Assembly (NCBI RefSeq): GCF_013280595.1
Contig: NZ_JAAATY010000035.1
Coordinates: 1 to 64,000, forward strand
Direction: 5' to 3'
Origin: Kibdelosporangium persicum
GTDB lineage: Bacteria; Actinomycetota; Actinomycetes; Mycobacteriales; Pseudonocardiaceae
DNA: 64,000 nt
Part shown: in pieces, positions 55,480-64,000 of the stretch
Position numbering within the stretch: position 1 is the stretch's first letter
How the letters are laid out: each line of letters starts with the position of its first letter
Program-made: the position numbers and the translations under genes
The notes under the pieces: generated by a model
Told to the model about the DNA's origin: nothing
The model's input: the letters and a program-made list of their open reading frames with translations, nothing else
Databases searched by the model: none

Positions 55480-55502
55480 AAAATATCACAAATAATATAC
55501 GA
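55480..55502 (-). promoter_or_regulatory. AT-rich promoter/operator before hpaG
   Basis: The minus strand reads TCGTATATTATTTGTGATAT here, the most AT-rich spot in the region. TATATT could be a -10 box, and the imperfect ATAT...ATAT symmetry is compatible with a GntR-type operator for the operon's regulator. It lies between the aldehyde dehydrogenase stop (55521) and the hpaG start. Confidence 0.4.
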
Positions 55503-55520
55503 TCTGGCGCGGGTGGACGC

Positions 55521-56957
55521 TCAGTAGCCGTAGTGCATCCACACGGACTTGATCTCGGTGTAGGCGTCGAGCGCCCAGGGACCCATCTCGCGGCCCCAGC
55601 CGGAAGCCTTGTAGCCGCCCCACGGCGCGGCCATGTCGGGGATCGGAGGCATGTTGACGAACACCGCGCCTGCCCGGATCCCGTCGGCGTAACGCTGCGC
55701 GGTACGGATGTCGTGGGTCCAGACCGTCGCGGCCAGGCCGTACTCCGTGTCGTTCGCGCGGCTGAGCACCTCGTCCTCGTCGTCGTAGGACGTGACGGCC
55801 AGAACTGGGCCGAAGATCTCCTCGCGCATGATCGCCATACCGTCGGTGACACCGGCGAACAGCGTCGGAGCGTAGAAAAAGCCGTCTCCGTCGACCGGAC
55901 GCCCACCGGTGACCAACTCGGCGCCCTCGTCCTCGCCGGTCGTGACCAACGAGTCGACGTACTCACGGTGCTTCTGCGACACCAGCGGACCCAGTTGCGT
56001 GGCTTCGTCGCTGCCGGGCCCGAGCCGCAGGCTGTCCAGGCCACGCGCCATCTTCTCGACGAACTCCTGTTCGCGTTTGCGGTCGACGTAGAACCGCGTG
56101 CAGGCCGCGCAAACCTGACCGGTGTTGAGCGTCGCCCCGGCGAGATTGCCCGCCACCGCCGCGTCGATGTCCGCGTCGGCGGCGATGATGCTCGGCGCCT
56201 TCCCGCCCAGTTCGAGAGTGAGCCGCTTGAGGTTGGACGCCGCGCCGGCCGCGGTGATCAGCTTCCCGACCGCCGTGGACCCGGTGTAGGAAACGTGATC
56301 GACGTCCGGGTGCGCGCTGAGCATGGCGCCGACCGAGCCGTCTCCGGTGACGAGATTGACCACACCAGCAGGGAATCCGGCTTCCTGTGCCAGTTCGACG
56401 AGCCGGATGCTGGTCAGCGGCGTGACCTCGCTCGGCTTGATCACCACGGTGTTGCCGGTCGCCAGCGCGGGAGCGAGCTTCCAGGTGAGGATCATCAACG
56501 GGAAGTTCCACGGCGTGATCAGGGCGTTCACCCCGACCGGCTCGCGGCGCGTGTAGTGCAGGGTGTCCGGAAAGGACACCGGATTGGTGGTGCCCTGCAG
56601 CTTGGTCACCCAGCCCGCGAAGTACCTCAGGTGCTCGGCCGCGCCCGTGACACTCACCTGCCGGGACACGCCGATCGGCTGGCCCTGGTCGCGGGTCTCC
56701 AGCAGGGCCAGCTCCTCGTGGTGCTCGTCGACGAGCCTGGCCAGCCGGAACAGCAGCGCGGCGCGCTCGACCGGCAGGAGCCCGGCCCACTCGGGCACGG
56801 ACAAGGCCCGGCGGGCAGCCGCGACGGCGGCGTCGACGTCGGCCTGGGACGCCGTGCCGACCTCCTCGATCACCTGGCCGGTGGCCGGGTCATGGGTCGG
56901 GAGGGCACCGCCACCTGCCTCGGTCCACTGTCCATCGACGAACAGGCGTGTCGCCAT
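55521..56957 (-). CDS. Aldehyde dehydrogenase, probably acting on an arylacetaldehyde
   Basis: A 478-residue NAD(P)-dependent aldehyde dehydrogenase. The start is the ATG at 56957, 8 bases after GGAAGGA; the frame extends further upstream only as a shadow of the GMC gene. Key parts are ALITPWNFPLMILTWKLAPA, the catalytic Glu in LELGGKAPSI, the catalytic Cys in TGQVCAACTRF and EEIFGPVLAVTSYDDE. With an amine oxidase in the neighbourhood and the homoprotocatechuate operon downstream, oxidation of 4-hydroxy- or 3,4-dihydroxyphenylacetaldehyde to the acid is the most likely role, by inference. It is divergent from the GMC oxidoreductase. Confidence 0.87.
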   Translation of the reverse strand: MATRLFVDGQWTEAGGGALPTHDPATGQVIEEVGTASQADVDAAVAAARRALSVPEWAGLLPVERAALLFRLARLVDEHHEELALLETRDQGQPIGVSRQVSVTGAAEHLRYFAGWVTKLQGTTNPVSFPDTLHYTRREPVGVNALITPWNFPLMILTWKLAPALATGNTVVIKPSEVTPLTSIRLVELAQEAGFPAGVVNLVTGDGSVGAMLSAHPDVDHVSYTGSTAVGKLITAAGAASNLKRLTLELGGKAPSIIAADADIDAAVAGNLAGATLNTGQVCAACTRFYVDRKREQEFVEKMARGLDSLRLGPGSDEATQLGPLVSQKHREYVDSLVTTGEDEGAELVTGGRPVDGDGFFYAPTLFAGVTDGMAIMREEIFGPVLAVTSYDDEDEVLSRANDTEYGLAATVWTHDIRTAQRYADGIRAGAVFVNMPPIPDMAAPWGGYKASGWGREMGPWALDAYTEIKSVWMHYGY

Positions 56958-57095
56958 CGCGAATCCTTCCTTGGCCTTGTGGTGCGGCGAGTATCGGCCG
57001 CCGGGCGGCCGGAGGTCTTGTCCGCTCCCGCATGCCGGTTGACTGGAGGCGAAGGGATTCGCCGTGCCACCCGTGACGCGGACCACGCTGGACGC

Positions 57096-58541
57096 ATGGA
57101 CGTGATCGTGGTGGGTGCGGGCTCGGCCGGTTCGGTGGTCGCCCGGCGGCTGGTGGACGCGGGCGCGGCGGTGACCTTGCTCGAAGCGGGCGGCGAGGAC
57201 ACGAATCCCGCCATCCACGACCCGTCGCGTGCCGGTGAGCTGTGGCACGGCCCCGAGGATTGGGACTATTACACGGTTCCTCAGCCGCACGCGGCGAATC
57301 GCAGGCTGCACCTGCCACGGGGCAAGGTGCTTGGCGGCTGCCATGCGCTCAACGCGATGATCTGGGTCCGGGGAGCACCTGCCGACTACGACGGCTGGCA
57401 GCTGCCCGGCTGGGCCTGGGCCGACGTCCGGCCGGTGTTCGAGCGGATCGAGAAGGACCTGCTGGACATCGTGCCGAACGAGCCGCTGCACCCGATCCAG
57501 GAGTCCATTGTGGATGCGGCGGTGCAGATCGGCCTGCCGGTCAACCCGGACTACAACAGCGGAACGCTCGACGGTGTGTCCGTCCAGCGGATCACGATGC
57601 GCGACGGGCGCCGTCGCGACACATGGCATGCCTACGGACTTCCGGTTGCCGACCGGATGACCGTCCACACGGGCGCATTGGTCCATCGGATTCGCTTCGA
57701 CGGCACGCGCGCCACCGGGGTGACTGTGTCGGTCGGCGGTGAGGTGCGGGACTTGTCCGCGGATTTAGTCGTGCTCGCGGCGGGTGCGCTGGCTTCGCCC
57801 GCGATCCTGTTGCGCAGTGGTGTCGGCCCGGCCGCGGATCTGGCCGCGCTCGGCATCGACGTCGTCGCCGATCTGCCCGGGGTCGGGAAGAACCTGCACG
57901 ACCACCTGCTCTCACCGGTGATCTTCGCGACGGATCGCCGTGAGGTGGAGCCACCCACGCCGGGTCGCTCGGTGACCCAGACGCACTTGTTCTGGCGCAG
58001 CCACCCGGGGCTCGCAGTGCCTGACACACAGCCGATCTGTTTCAGTGTCCCGATGTACGAGTCGTGGATGACCGGACCGGAGACCGGTTTCTCGCTGATG
58101 GCGGGCATGGTGTCGCCGCGTAGCCGTGGCAGTCTACGGCTGTCCGGGCCGGAGGCCGACGACGAAGTGCTCATCGATCTCGCCGCCCTGGCCGAGCCCG
58201 CGGACTTCGAGAGCCTGGTGGCGTCGGTGGAACAGTGCCGCGAGATCGGCCGCGCCCCGGCGTTGGCGCGGGCGTGGGGCGCGCGGGAGCTGTACCCGGG
58301 GCCTCGCGACGACGTGCGGGAGTACGTGCGCCGCACCGCCATCACGTACCACCACCAGGTCGGCACCTGCCGGATGGGCGTCGACGAACAGTCCGTTGTG
58401 GACCCCACGCTGGCCGTGCACGGTTTGAGCGGCCTGCGGATCGCGGACGCGTCGGTGCTGCCCCAGGTCACGACTGGGAACACCAACGCGCCCGCGGTGC
58501 TGATCGGCGAGCGGGCCGCCACCTTCATCCTTGACTGCTGA
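57096..58541 (+). CDS. GMC-family FAD oxidoreductase (choline dehydrogenase-like)
   Basis: A 481-residue flavoenzyme. The N-terminal FAD motif is VIVVGAGSAGSVVARRL, then LPRGKVLGGCHALNAMIWVR (the GMC signature 1 region). LVVLAAGALASPAILLRSGV matches signature 2. The C-terminal active-site His lies in TYHHQVGTCRMG and the second His/Asn in TTGNTNAPAVLIGERAA. It oxidises an alcohol, but the substrate is unknown. The length is somewhat short for the family (usually 520-560). The start is the ATG at 57096; the open frame that continues upstream lies antisense to the aldehyde dehydrogenase and is not coding. It ends 4 bases from the convergent amidohydrolase. Confidence 0.88.
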   Translation: MDVIVVGAGSAGSVVARRLVDAGAAVTLLEAGGEDTNPAIHDPSRAGELWHGPEDWDYYTVPQPHAANRRLHLPRGKVLGGCHALNAMIWVRGAPADYDGWQLPGWAWADVRPVFERIEKDLLDIVPNEPLHPIQESIVDAAVQIGLPVNPDYNSGTLDGVSVQRITMRDGRRRDTWHAYGLPVADRMTVHTGALVHRIRFDGTRATGVTVSVGGEVRDLSADLVVLAAGALASPAILLRSGVGPAADLAALGIDVVADLPGVGKNLHDHLLSPVIFATDRREVEPPTPGRSVTQTHLFWRSHPGLAVPDTQPICFSVPMYESWMTGPETGFSLMAGMVSPRSRGSLRLSGPEADDEVLIDLAALAEPADFESLVASVEQCREIGRAPALARAWGARELYPGPRDDVREYVRRTAITYHHQVGTCRMGVDEQSVVDPTLAVHGLSGLRIADASVLPQVTTGNTNAPAVLIGERAATFILDC

Positions 58542-58545
58542 GCGG

Positions 58546-60150
58546 TCAGCGCTGGAACACGCGTCGCCCCGCGAACCACGTTTCGACGGCCTGTGTCCCG
58601 GCGACGTCCGCGGTCCGGAACGGATTCCGGTCCAGCACCACGAAATCGGCCGAGCGGCCCGGCGTCAACGCCCCGGTGACGTCGTCGAGTCCGCACGCGC
58701 GAGCCCCGCCGAGGGTGAACACCTCAATCGCCTCGGCCAACGTGATCGCCTGCGCGGGCCAGAGCGCGCCGGGCCGCCGGCCGTACGGGTCCTGGCGCGT
58801 GACCAGACCCGCGATGCCCTCCCAGGCGTTCGGCGACTCGCTGACCGGCCAGTCCGAACCACCAGCGACCAGGGCTCCACTGTCGAGCAGCGCTCGGTTC
58901 GGCTGCATCCGCGCGGCTCGCTCGGCGGGCAGCACTCCGGCGATCGCCTCCGGGATGACGCCGGGCACCCACAGGAACGGCGAGATGTCCGCGGCGACCC
59001 CGAGCTCGGCGAACCGCGGGAGGTCGTCCGGGTGCACGAACTGGCCGTGCGCCACGTGAAATCTGGTCTCGGTGTACCCCTCGGCCCGGATCGTCGAGAC
59101 GGCGTCGAGCAACAGCCGCACCGATGCGTCGCCGGTACAGTGCACCTTCGCGGAGAACCCCGCCTTGGCCGCGGTACGCAGCCAGCCGGTCAGCTCCTCT
59201 CCGGACATCGTCGTGGCGCCGTGGAAGCACGTCCCGTGGACCTCGTCGGGCAGGTATGGCTCCAGGAACGCGGCCGTGCGGGTCGGTGGCACACCGTCGA
59301 GGAAGATCTTCACGAAATCCGGCCGGTGGTGCTCGGTGCGGTACCTCCCAGCGAGCTCCAGCAGCGGCGCCCCGATCGGGTCGTAGCCGAAGATCGGGTC
59401 GTTGACCAGCAGCGACGACACCACCCAGGCGTTGAGCTCGCCCGCGTCGTCCAGGGACTTCAGCGCACCGAGGATGTCGGCCGACACGCCGGCGTCCTGG
59501 AACGCGGTGACGCCGTGGGCGTGCAGGATCTCGATCGCGCGCCGTGAAGCCCGGCGGTGCTGGTCCGCGGTGAGCCCACCGGCCGCCCGCTCGACCGCGA
59601 CGCCCGCGGCTTCCAGGAGCAGGCCGCTGGGTTCACCGTCGTCACGGCTGATCACGCCGCCCGGCGGGTCAGGGGTCGCGGCGGTGATCCCGGCCAGCTC
59701 CAAGGCACGACTGCTGACCCAGCGGTTGTGCCTGCTGTCGTCGGCAAGCGCGACCGGGCGCCCGCCCGCGGCCTCGTCGAGCGCGTGTCGCGCGGACGAC
59801 CGCGACAGTGTCTCGACCAAAGTGGACGCCCATGCGCCGCCGACGAGCCACTCGTCAGGGCCAAGGTCACGGGCTCGCGCGCGGACCGCGTCGAGGATGT
59901 CCTCGAAGCTCGCGTCCACGGCGAAGGTGAGCTCGAACAGCTCCGCGCGGCCTGCCATGGCATGGTGGTTGTGCACGTCGACCAAGCCGGGCAGGACGAA
60001 CGCCCCGTCAAGGTCGATGATCTCGGTGTTCGGCCCACGGCCGGTGTCGTCGACGATCTTCCCGTCCGTGACGGCGAGGCTGGCCGCCCACGGCCGCGCT
60101 GGGTCCATCGTGTACACGACGGCGTTGGTGAGGATGAGGTCAGCGGCCAT
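58546..60150 (-). CDS. Amidohydrolase of the YtcJ type
   Basis: A 534-residue metal-dependent hydrolase. It shows the first metal motif LPGLVDVHNHHAM, FVKIFLDGVPPT in the middle of the barrel, FSAKVHCTGDASVRLLLDAV and TRFHVAHGQFVHPDDL (His ligands) and the late Asp in LVAGGSDWPVSESPN, with the C-terminal LTPGRSADFVVLDRNP. YtcJ-like enzymes hydrolyse N-substituted amides; the substrate here is unknown. It overlaps the MoaF-like gene by 11 bases, so it is the last gene of the amine oxidase operon. It may release the amine that the oxidase consumes, an inference from position. Confidence 0.87.
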   Translation of the reverse strand: MAADLILTNAVVYTMDPARPWAASLAVTDGKIVDDTGRGPNTEIIDLDGAFVLPGLVDVHNHHAMAGRAELFELTFAVDASFEDILDAVRARARDLGPDEWLVGGAWASTLVETLSRSSARHALDEAAGGRPVALADDSRHNRWVSSRALELAGITAATPDPPGGVISRDDGEPSGLLLEAAGVAVERAAGGLTADQHRRASRRAIEILHAHGVTAFQDAGVSADILGALKSLDDAGELNAWVVSSLLVNDPIFGYDPIGAPLLELAGRYRTEHHRPDFVKIFLDGVPPTRTAAFLEPYLPDEVHGTCFHGATTMSGEELTGWLRTAAKAGFSAKVHCTGDASVRLLLDAVSTIRAEGYTETRFHVAHGQFVHPDDLPRFAELGVAADISPFLWVPGVIPEAIAGVLPAERAARMQPNRALLDSGALVAGGSDWPVSESPNAWEGIAGLVTRQDPYGRRPGALWPAQAITLAEAIEVFTLGGARACGLDDVTGALTPGRSADFVVLDRNPFRTADVAGTQAVETWFAGRRVFQR

Positions 60151-60928
60151 GGCTCGCCGGGTCGAGGTCTTCGGGGTGGACGGTGGTGCTCAGCAACCGC
60201 CCGTGGGCGCCGAAGGTGAAGTGCGCCGGGTGCTCTCCGGTGCCGTCCAGTCCGAAAAGGACGCCGTGGGACCGAAGCGCGCGGGCGTCACGGTGGTCGG
60301 CGATCGTCACCGACGCGCACGGGATCACCTTCTCGCGCCACGTGAACACGTAGATTCCGGGCCGGACCCGGTAAACCGAGTTCTCGTCGGTGTCGGCCAG
60401 CCCGCGCTCGGGACCGGCCAGGCATTGCCAGGTGTACCAGTGCGAGCTCAGATAGACGTGTTCGTAGGCGTGTTGTTCGCTGTACACCCACAACGCCCGG
60501 CGGCCGATGAGGGCGGTGGTCGGTGCCATCACCTGGCCGCGCGGCGCGGCGCCGTCGATCGTGGCGGGCCGGAACTCCTGAGTGACGCGCGGGGTTCCGC
60601 TGTCACCGATCCTGGTGGTGATGATCAACGCCCGTCCATCACGGACGTCGAGGATCAGCGACATGGCCTGGCGAGGTTCCGCCGCCGGGTGGAACTGGAC
60701 GTAGTAGAGGTCGTCGTCGACGAGGAACGTCTCACAGGGATCGGTCCCGCCGTCCCATTCGACGCGCGTGCCGGTGAACCTGGCCGTGCGATCCGGCCCG
60801 CTGGCGTCGTCGTGCAGGACGAACACCTGACCGTGCAGGTCGCCGACCACGGGCGCCTTGTTCGCATCGAATCCCGGCGCGAGTCCGTCGAGGGGGAGCC
60901 ACGTGGAAGTGTCGGAAAGAGCAGTCAT
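60140..60928 (-). CDS. MoaF-family protein (beta-barrel, amine-oxidase associated)
   Basis: A 262-residue protein made of two similar lipocalin-like halves. The C-terminal half carries the recognisable MoaF features (SEQHAYEHVYLSSHWYTWQC, YRVRPGIYVFTWREKVIPCA, SHGVLFGLDG). MoaF was named from the monoamine regulon of Klebsiella, where it accompanies a tyramine oxidase, and here too it directly follows a copper amine oxidase gene (12-base gap). Its biochemical role is not settled; binding of an aromatic substrate or product is plausible. The start is the ATG at 60928. Confidence 0.8.
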   Translation of the reverse strand: MTALSDTSTWLPLDGLAPGFDANKAPVVGDLHGQVFVLHDDASGPDRTARFTGTRVEWDGGTDPCETFLVDDDLYYVQFHPAAEPRQAMSLILDVRDGRALIITTRIGDSGTPRVTQEFRPATIDGAAPRGQVMAPTTALIGRRALWVYSEQHAYEHVYLSSHWYTWQCLAGPERGLADTDENSVYRVRPGIYVFTWREKVIPCASVTIADHRDARALRSHGVLFGLDGTGEHPAHFTFGAHGRLLSTTVHPEDLDPASHGR

Positions 60929-60940
60929 GGCATCGCTTTC

Positions 60941-62797
60941 TCAGCAGTGATGGCCGGCGGGCAGGTCGAGGGCGGGGTTGCGGTCGCTGAAGCCGTACGG
61001 GCGCAACAGGAAACCCGACCGGTCGACCGGCATCACCGGCCAGTCTTCGGGCCTGGGCACGTGGGTCGGGCCGAACACGTGCCACAGCACGAGGTCGGTG
61101 CCGGTCAGGTCGCGGTCGGCGGCGGTCCACTCGGGCAGGCCCGCGCCGCCGGGGTGGGCGTTGGGCCGTTCTCCGGCGGGATATCGCTCGTCCTCGTGAA
61201 ACCGCGTCGCCCACAGGTGCCGGGTCGCGAAGGCCGCCCGGCCGTGCACGGAGGCCTCGGGCTGGGCCATCAACGTTGCCGACGGGCGCGGCACCAACTG
61301 GTACGCGGTCGGCTTGCCAAGCCGGTTGACGCGGTCCGCGCTGCGGATTTCCCAGACCCGGGCTCGGCTCGGGTCGGCCAGGCGCATCGCCTCGCGCTCG
61401 GTCCGCAGCTGGGTGCTGCGCCAGGTGAACGCGTTGCCGTACGGGTTCTCCGGGCCGGTAGGCACGCCGATGACGTCGACTTCGTACAGGCTGTTGCGCT
61501 CGCCGTCCACCTCGACGTCGAGCCGGGCACAGAACAGGTGCTGGTGCACCGGCGCGAACAGGCCGGGCGCGATCTCAGTCGCGTGTGGCTGCGCCTGCCC
61601 GGTGGCACCGGCGCCGCAGAACACGACACCGGTGGCCTTGGCCTCCAGCTCGATCGTGCCGTCGAGGTAGAAGTACCAGTAGAAGCCGTAGTCGTAGTTG
61701 CCGATGGTGGAGATGGACGAGACGACCAGCCGCCGCGACCGGCGGACCTCCGGCCGGCCACCGAGGTCGGTGTGTTTCCAGAGGATGCCGTCGTCTTCCT
61801 CGTGCAGGCAGACCGCCTGCGGGATCTCGACCGGCTCGCCGTGGTCGTCGGCGACCCACGCCGGGAAGTAGTGGATCACGCCCAGGCAGTCGCAGCCCTG
61901 CCGCAGGTTGTTGCCGTTCTTGCCGAACTGGTACTCGCCCGCGTCGAAGTAGCTGATCCAGAACCGGCCGGGCGCGATGTCACCGTAGGGCACCACCATC
62001 TCCGCGACCGACGCCCGGTACAGCACCGGACGGTCCTGGAAGCCCACCTGGTGCAGGGTCAGGCCTTCGCGGGCGTTGAAGCCGACGCGCAACCGCCAGC
62101 CCTCCCAGGTGATCTCGGACCCGTCGACGGTGAAGCTCGGCCCGTCGGGCTGGGTGATCTCGATCGGCCTGAGCGACGTCCGCGCCGGGACACCGGTGTA
62201 GCGGCCGTGTTCGGCGGGGACAGGCACGTCGCCCTCGTCCTCGACCCGCAGCACTTCCCGCGTGGTGAGGTCGATGTGCGTGATCAAGCCCTCGACGGGG
62301 TGCGCCCACGGGCTGTCGTCGGCGTCTTCGCGCAGGAAGGTCAGCGACCGTATCACGCGGCCGGTCTCGTCGGCGCGGCCGAAGTACCCGGGCGCCAGTG
62401 GTGCGCAGAAGGCGTGCTCGATCCGGTGGGCGAGACCTCGCCGGGCCATCGCCGCCTGCCACTGTTCCGATGCCTTCGTCAGCCTTTCGGCGAGGTCGTA
62501 CTCCTCGAACAGGTACGCGGGCTGCCCTTCGGCTTCCGCCCAGTCGTCCCAGGACACCAGTTCGTGGCGGGAGACCGAGACGACGGCCTCGCCTGCCCGG
62601 CCAGTGGCGGTGTCCAGCAGCGTGTAGCGGATGCGCCGGTCGGCATCGCCCGCGCGCACCTCGTCCTTGGCGGGCTCGACCGGGAGCACCTGCGGGAACC
62701 GGATGGTGTCGCCGACGAGACCTGCCTCGGCGAGGACCGCGCGCCCGGCGGACAGTTCCGCGGTGGTCAGGGGATCGAGTGGGTGCGGGGTGCTCAC
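60941..62797 (-). CDS. Copper amine oxidase (primary amine/tyramine oxidase)
   Basis: A 618-residue copper/topaquinone amine oxidase. The Tyr that becomes topaquinone lies in ISTIGNYDYGFYWYF (the Asn-Tyr-Asp/Glu motif). The copper-binding His pair is in APVHQHLFCARLDV, with a third His expected in the C-terminal WHVFGPTHVPRPEDWPVMP. The catalytic base Asp lies in the WISYFDAGEY strand region. The start is the GTG at 62797; the open frame to 63265 overlaps the divergent SDR and is not coding. The enzyme oxidises a primary amine to aldehyde, ammonia and peroxide. It heads the operon with MoaF and the amidohydrolase. Tyramine, phenethylamine or dopamine are likely substrates given the hpa genes. 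Confidence 0.92.
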   Translation of the reverse strand: MSTPHPLDPLTTAELSAGRAVLAEAGLVGDTIRFPQVLPVEPAKDEVRAGDADRRIRYTLLDTATGRAGEAVVSVSRHELVSWDDWAEAEGQPAYLFEEYDLAERLTKASEQWQAAMARRGLAHRIEHAFCAPLAPGYFGRADETGRVIRSLTFLREDADDSPWAHPVEGLITHIDLTTREVLRVEDEGDVPVPAEHGRYTGVPARTSLRPIEITQPDGPSFTVDGSEITWEGWRLRVGFNAREGLTLHQVGFQDRPVLYRASVAEMVVPYGDIAPGRFWISYFDAGEYQFGKNGNNLRQGCDCLGVIHYFPAWVADDHGEPVEIPQAVCLHEEDDGILWKHTDLGGRPEVRRSRRLVVSSISTIGNYDYGFYWYFYLDGTIELEAKATGVVFCGAGATGQAQPHATEIAPGLFAPVHQHLFCARLDVEVDGERNSLYEVDVIGVPTGPENPYGNAFTWRSTQLRTEREAMRLADPSRARVWEIRSADRVNRLGKPTAYQLVPRPSATLMAQPEASVHGRAAFATRHLWATRFHEDERYPAGERPNAHPGGAGLPEWTAADRDLTGTDLVLWHVFGPTHVPRPEDWPVMPVDRSGFLLRPYGFSDRNPALDLPAGHHC

Positions 62798-62911
62798 CCG
62801 GTCAGTCTCAGCCGGTTCGCACGGGCGCGGGAACCGTCCGTGCGGCGGCGGACAACAAGGGTGCGCTCGCGGCCAACCACACGGTGGGCCAGCCCGGACA
62901 GGATGGACCAC

Positions 62912-63628
62912 ATGCGAATCGACCTGGCGGGCCGGGCGGTGCTGATCACCGGCGCGGCTTCGGGCATCGGCCTGGCCTGTGCCCGGGCGTTCCTCGCCGA
63001 GGGGGCGCGTGTCGGGCTCGTCGATCGGAACACCCCGCCGGTACTGGACGGTGACGTCTTCGCAGTCCGTGCGGACGTCACCGACGAGCCGGACCTGGCG
63101 GACGGCGTCGCCGCCGTCGCCCGGCACTTCGGCGGTCTCGACGTCGTCGTCGGCTGTGCCGGGATCTCCGGCCCCGTCGGCAGACCACTGGCCGAAACGT
63201 CGGCCGACGAGGTGGCCGCGGTGCTCGCGGTCAACGTCACCGGGCAGATCCTGGTGGTCAAGCACGCATTGCCGTGGCTGGCCAAGGACCCGTCAGTCGT
63301 GCTGCTGGGCAGCGACTCGGCGTTCACGGCGGCGCCGGGCATGGTGCCTTACTGCGCGTCCAAAGGTGCCGTGGTGGCACTGACCCGGGCTCTCGCGGTG
63401 GAACTGCCGGGCGTGCGGGTCAACTGCGTGTGTCCTTCGGTCGTCGACACGCCCATGGCACGCGGCGACCTCGGCTCCATCCTGGACGCCCCGGGATTTC
63501 CGGTGCAGGCGGCGGACGACGTCGCCCGGCAGGTGCTGTTCCTCGCCTCCCCGGCCTCGCGGCCGATCAACGGCCAGGCCGTGCTCGCCGACTTCGGCAT
63601 GTCGGCACGTTCGGCGTTTCCCGCCTAG
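62912..63628 (+). CDS. Short-chain dehydrogenase/reductase
   Basis: A 238-residue SDR. Cofactor motif TGAASGIGLACARAF, VRADVTD, VVVGCAGISGP (a Cys in place of the usual Asn-Asn), catalytic Ser in LLGSDSAFTA with Tyr-Lys in VPYCASKGAVV, and VCPSVVDTPMA. The start is the ATG at 62912; an in-frame ATG at 62903 is possible. It is divergent from the amine oxidase across 114 bases and is followed after 14 bases by another SDR, so the two probably form an operon. The substrate is unknown. Confidence 0.87.
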   Translation: MRIDLAGRAVLITGAASGIGLACARAFLAEGARVGLVDRNTPPVLDGDVFAVRADVTDEPDLADGVAAVARHFGGLDVVVGCAGISGPVGRPLAETSADEVAAVLAVNVTGQILVVKHALPWLAKDPSVVLLGSDSAFTAAPGMVPYCASKGAVVALTRALAVELPGVRVNCVCPSVVDTPMARGDLGSILDAPGFPVQAADDVARQVLFLASPASRPINGQAVLADFGMSARSAFPA

Positions 63629-63642
63629 GAAAGGATCGACAG

Positions 63643-64000
63643 TGGACAGAGTGGTGGCGGTCACCGGTGGTGGAACCGGAATCGGGGCCGCGGTCGCCCG
63701 CCGTTATGCGACCGAAGGCGCCCAGGTGGTGGTGCTCGGGCGACGCCGCGAACCACTGGAGAAGGTGGCTGCCGAAACCGGTGCGCACATCATCGCCTGT
63801 GACGCGAGCGTACGTGCGGACGCCGAGAACGCGATCGCGGAAATCGTCGACCAGTTCGGGCGGTTGGACGTGGCGGTCGCCAACGCGGGCGGGCACGGAC
63901 TGTCCTCTGTGGTCGACACCGGCGACGACGAGTGGGAGCTCGCCCTGCGCTCGAACCTGTCGAGCGCGTTCGTGTTCTGCCGCGCGGCCTTGCCGCGGCT
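63643..64000 (+). CDS. Second SDR of the pair, cut by the window edge
   Basis: From the GTG at 63643 (AGGAAAGGATC just upstream) the frame runs off the right edge after about 119 codons. It begins VDRVVAVTGGGTGIGAAVAR and includes the NAG motif as VANAGGHGL and the helix DTGDDEWELALRSNLSSAFV, so it is a classical SDR. The catalytic Ser-Tyr-Lys is beyond the window. It probably forms an operon with the SDR before it. Confidence 0.85.

Noticed and set aside
55401-57095. Upstream extension of the GMC oxidoreductase frame
   Set aside because: Antisense to the aldehyde dehydrogenase; the FAD motif starts immediately after the ATG at 57096.
59402-63628. Very long plus-strand open frame of about 1400 codons
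   Set aside because: It lies antisense to the amidohydrolase, MoaF and amine oxidase genes, which have clear motifs. Its own translation is low-complexity and without motifs until the true SDR start at 62912.
1-64000. CRISPR array, tRNA or rRNA genes, phage attachment sites
   Set aside because: I looked for regularly spaced repeats, tRNA-like cloverleaf ends and direct repeats flanking the defence island and found none.

Overview
High-GC chromosomal DNA from an actinomycete. The GTG starts, an AfsR/SARP regulator, an nSTAND1-WD40 protein, paired MmyB-type regulators and a remnant of an F420-type oxidoreductase all point that way. A Pseudonocardiales-like host is my inference; no rRNA or tRNA in the window can confirm it.

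Layout. (1) 1-1.1 kb: the 5' part of an IS982-type transposase running off the left edge, a second copy of its leader stem-loop, and a small membrane protein. (2) 1.3-4.3 kb: an AfsR-like regulator, then a gene-poor stretch and a small secreted protein. (3) 5.99-9.90 kb: a compact lasso peptide cluster. Two tiny precursor genes bracket a cyclase, a RiPP recognition protein, a leader peptidase and a JmjC/cupin-type oxygenase. Both precursors share a 25-residue leader plan and predict cores with Trp1 and Asp9, but only the first core has a cysteine pair. No exporter gene is present. (4) 9.9-14.4 kb: a transposase remnant, an ion transporter with a CBS protein, a small inverted-repeat element beside a decayed oxidoreductase gene, and a response regulator. 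(5) 14.7-18.6 kb: an nSTAND1 ATPase with 14 WD40 repeats. (6) 18.8-22.8 kb: an Atu4866-family lipoprotein, an SDR fused in frame to an Atu4866 tail, a second SDR, and two divergent MmyB-type regulators.

(7) 23.2-49.2 kb: a defence island. A SEFIR gene is translationally coupled to a caspase-helicase fusion on the minus strand. Diverging from it is a three-gene pPIWI_RE system (nuclease, DinG-like helicase, PIWI protein) with GTGA overlaps. Next comes a winged-helix/double-ATPase/AIPR operon ending in a strong hairpin. After an ABC exporter and its regulator comes a very large SF1 helicase with a Vsr-like nuclease domain.

(8) 49.8-64.0 kb: aromatic and amine catabolism. HpaD, HpaE, a DapA-type aldolase, a GntR regulator and an HpaG-RraA fusion form one tight operon for homoprotocatechuate meta-cleavage. 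Upstream are an aldehyde dehydrogenase, a GMC oxidoreductase, an amidohydrolase, a MoaF-like protein, a copper amine oxidase and two SDRs. Together they suggest conversion of tyramine or dopamine-like amines through aldehyde and arylacetate to central metabolites. The ring hydroxylase and the hydratase are not in the window.
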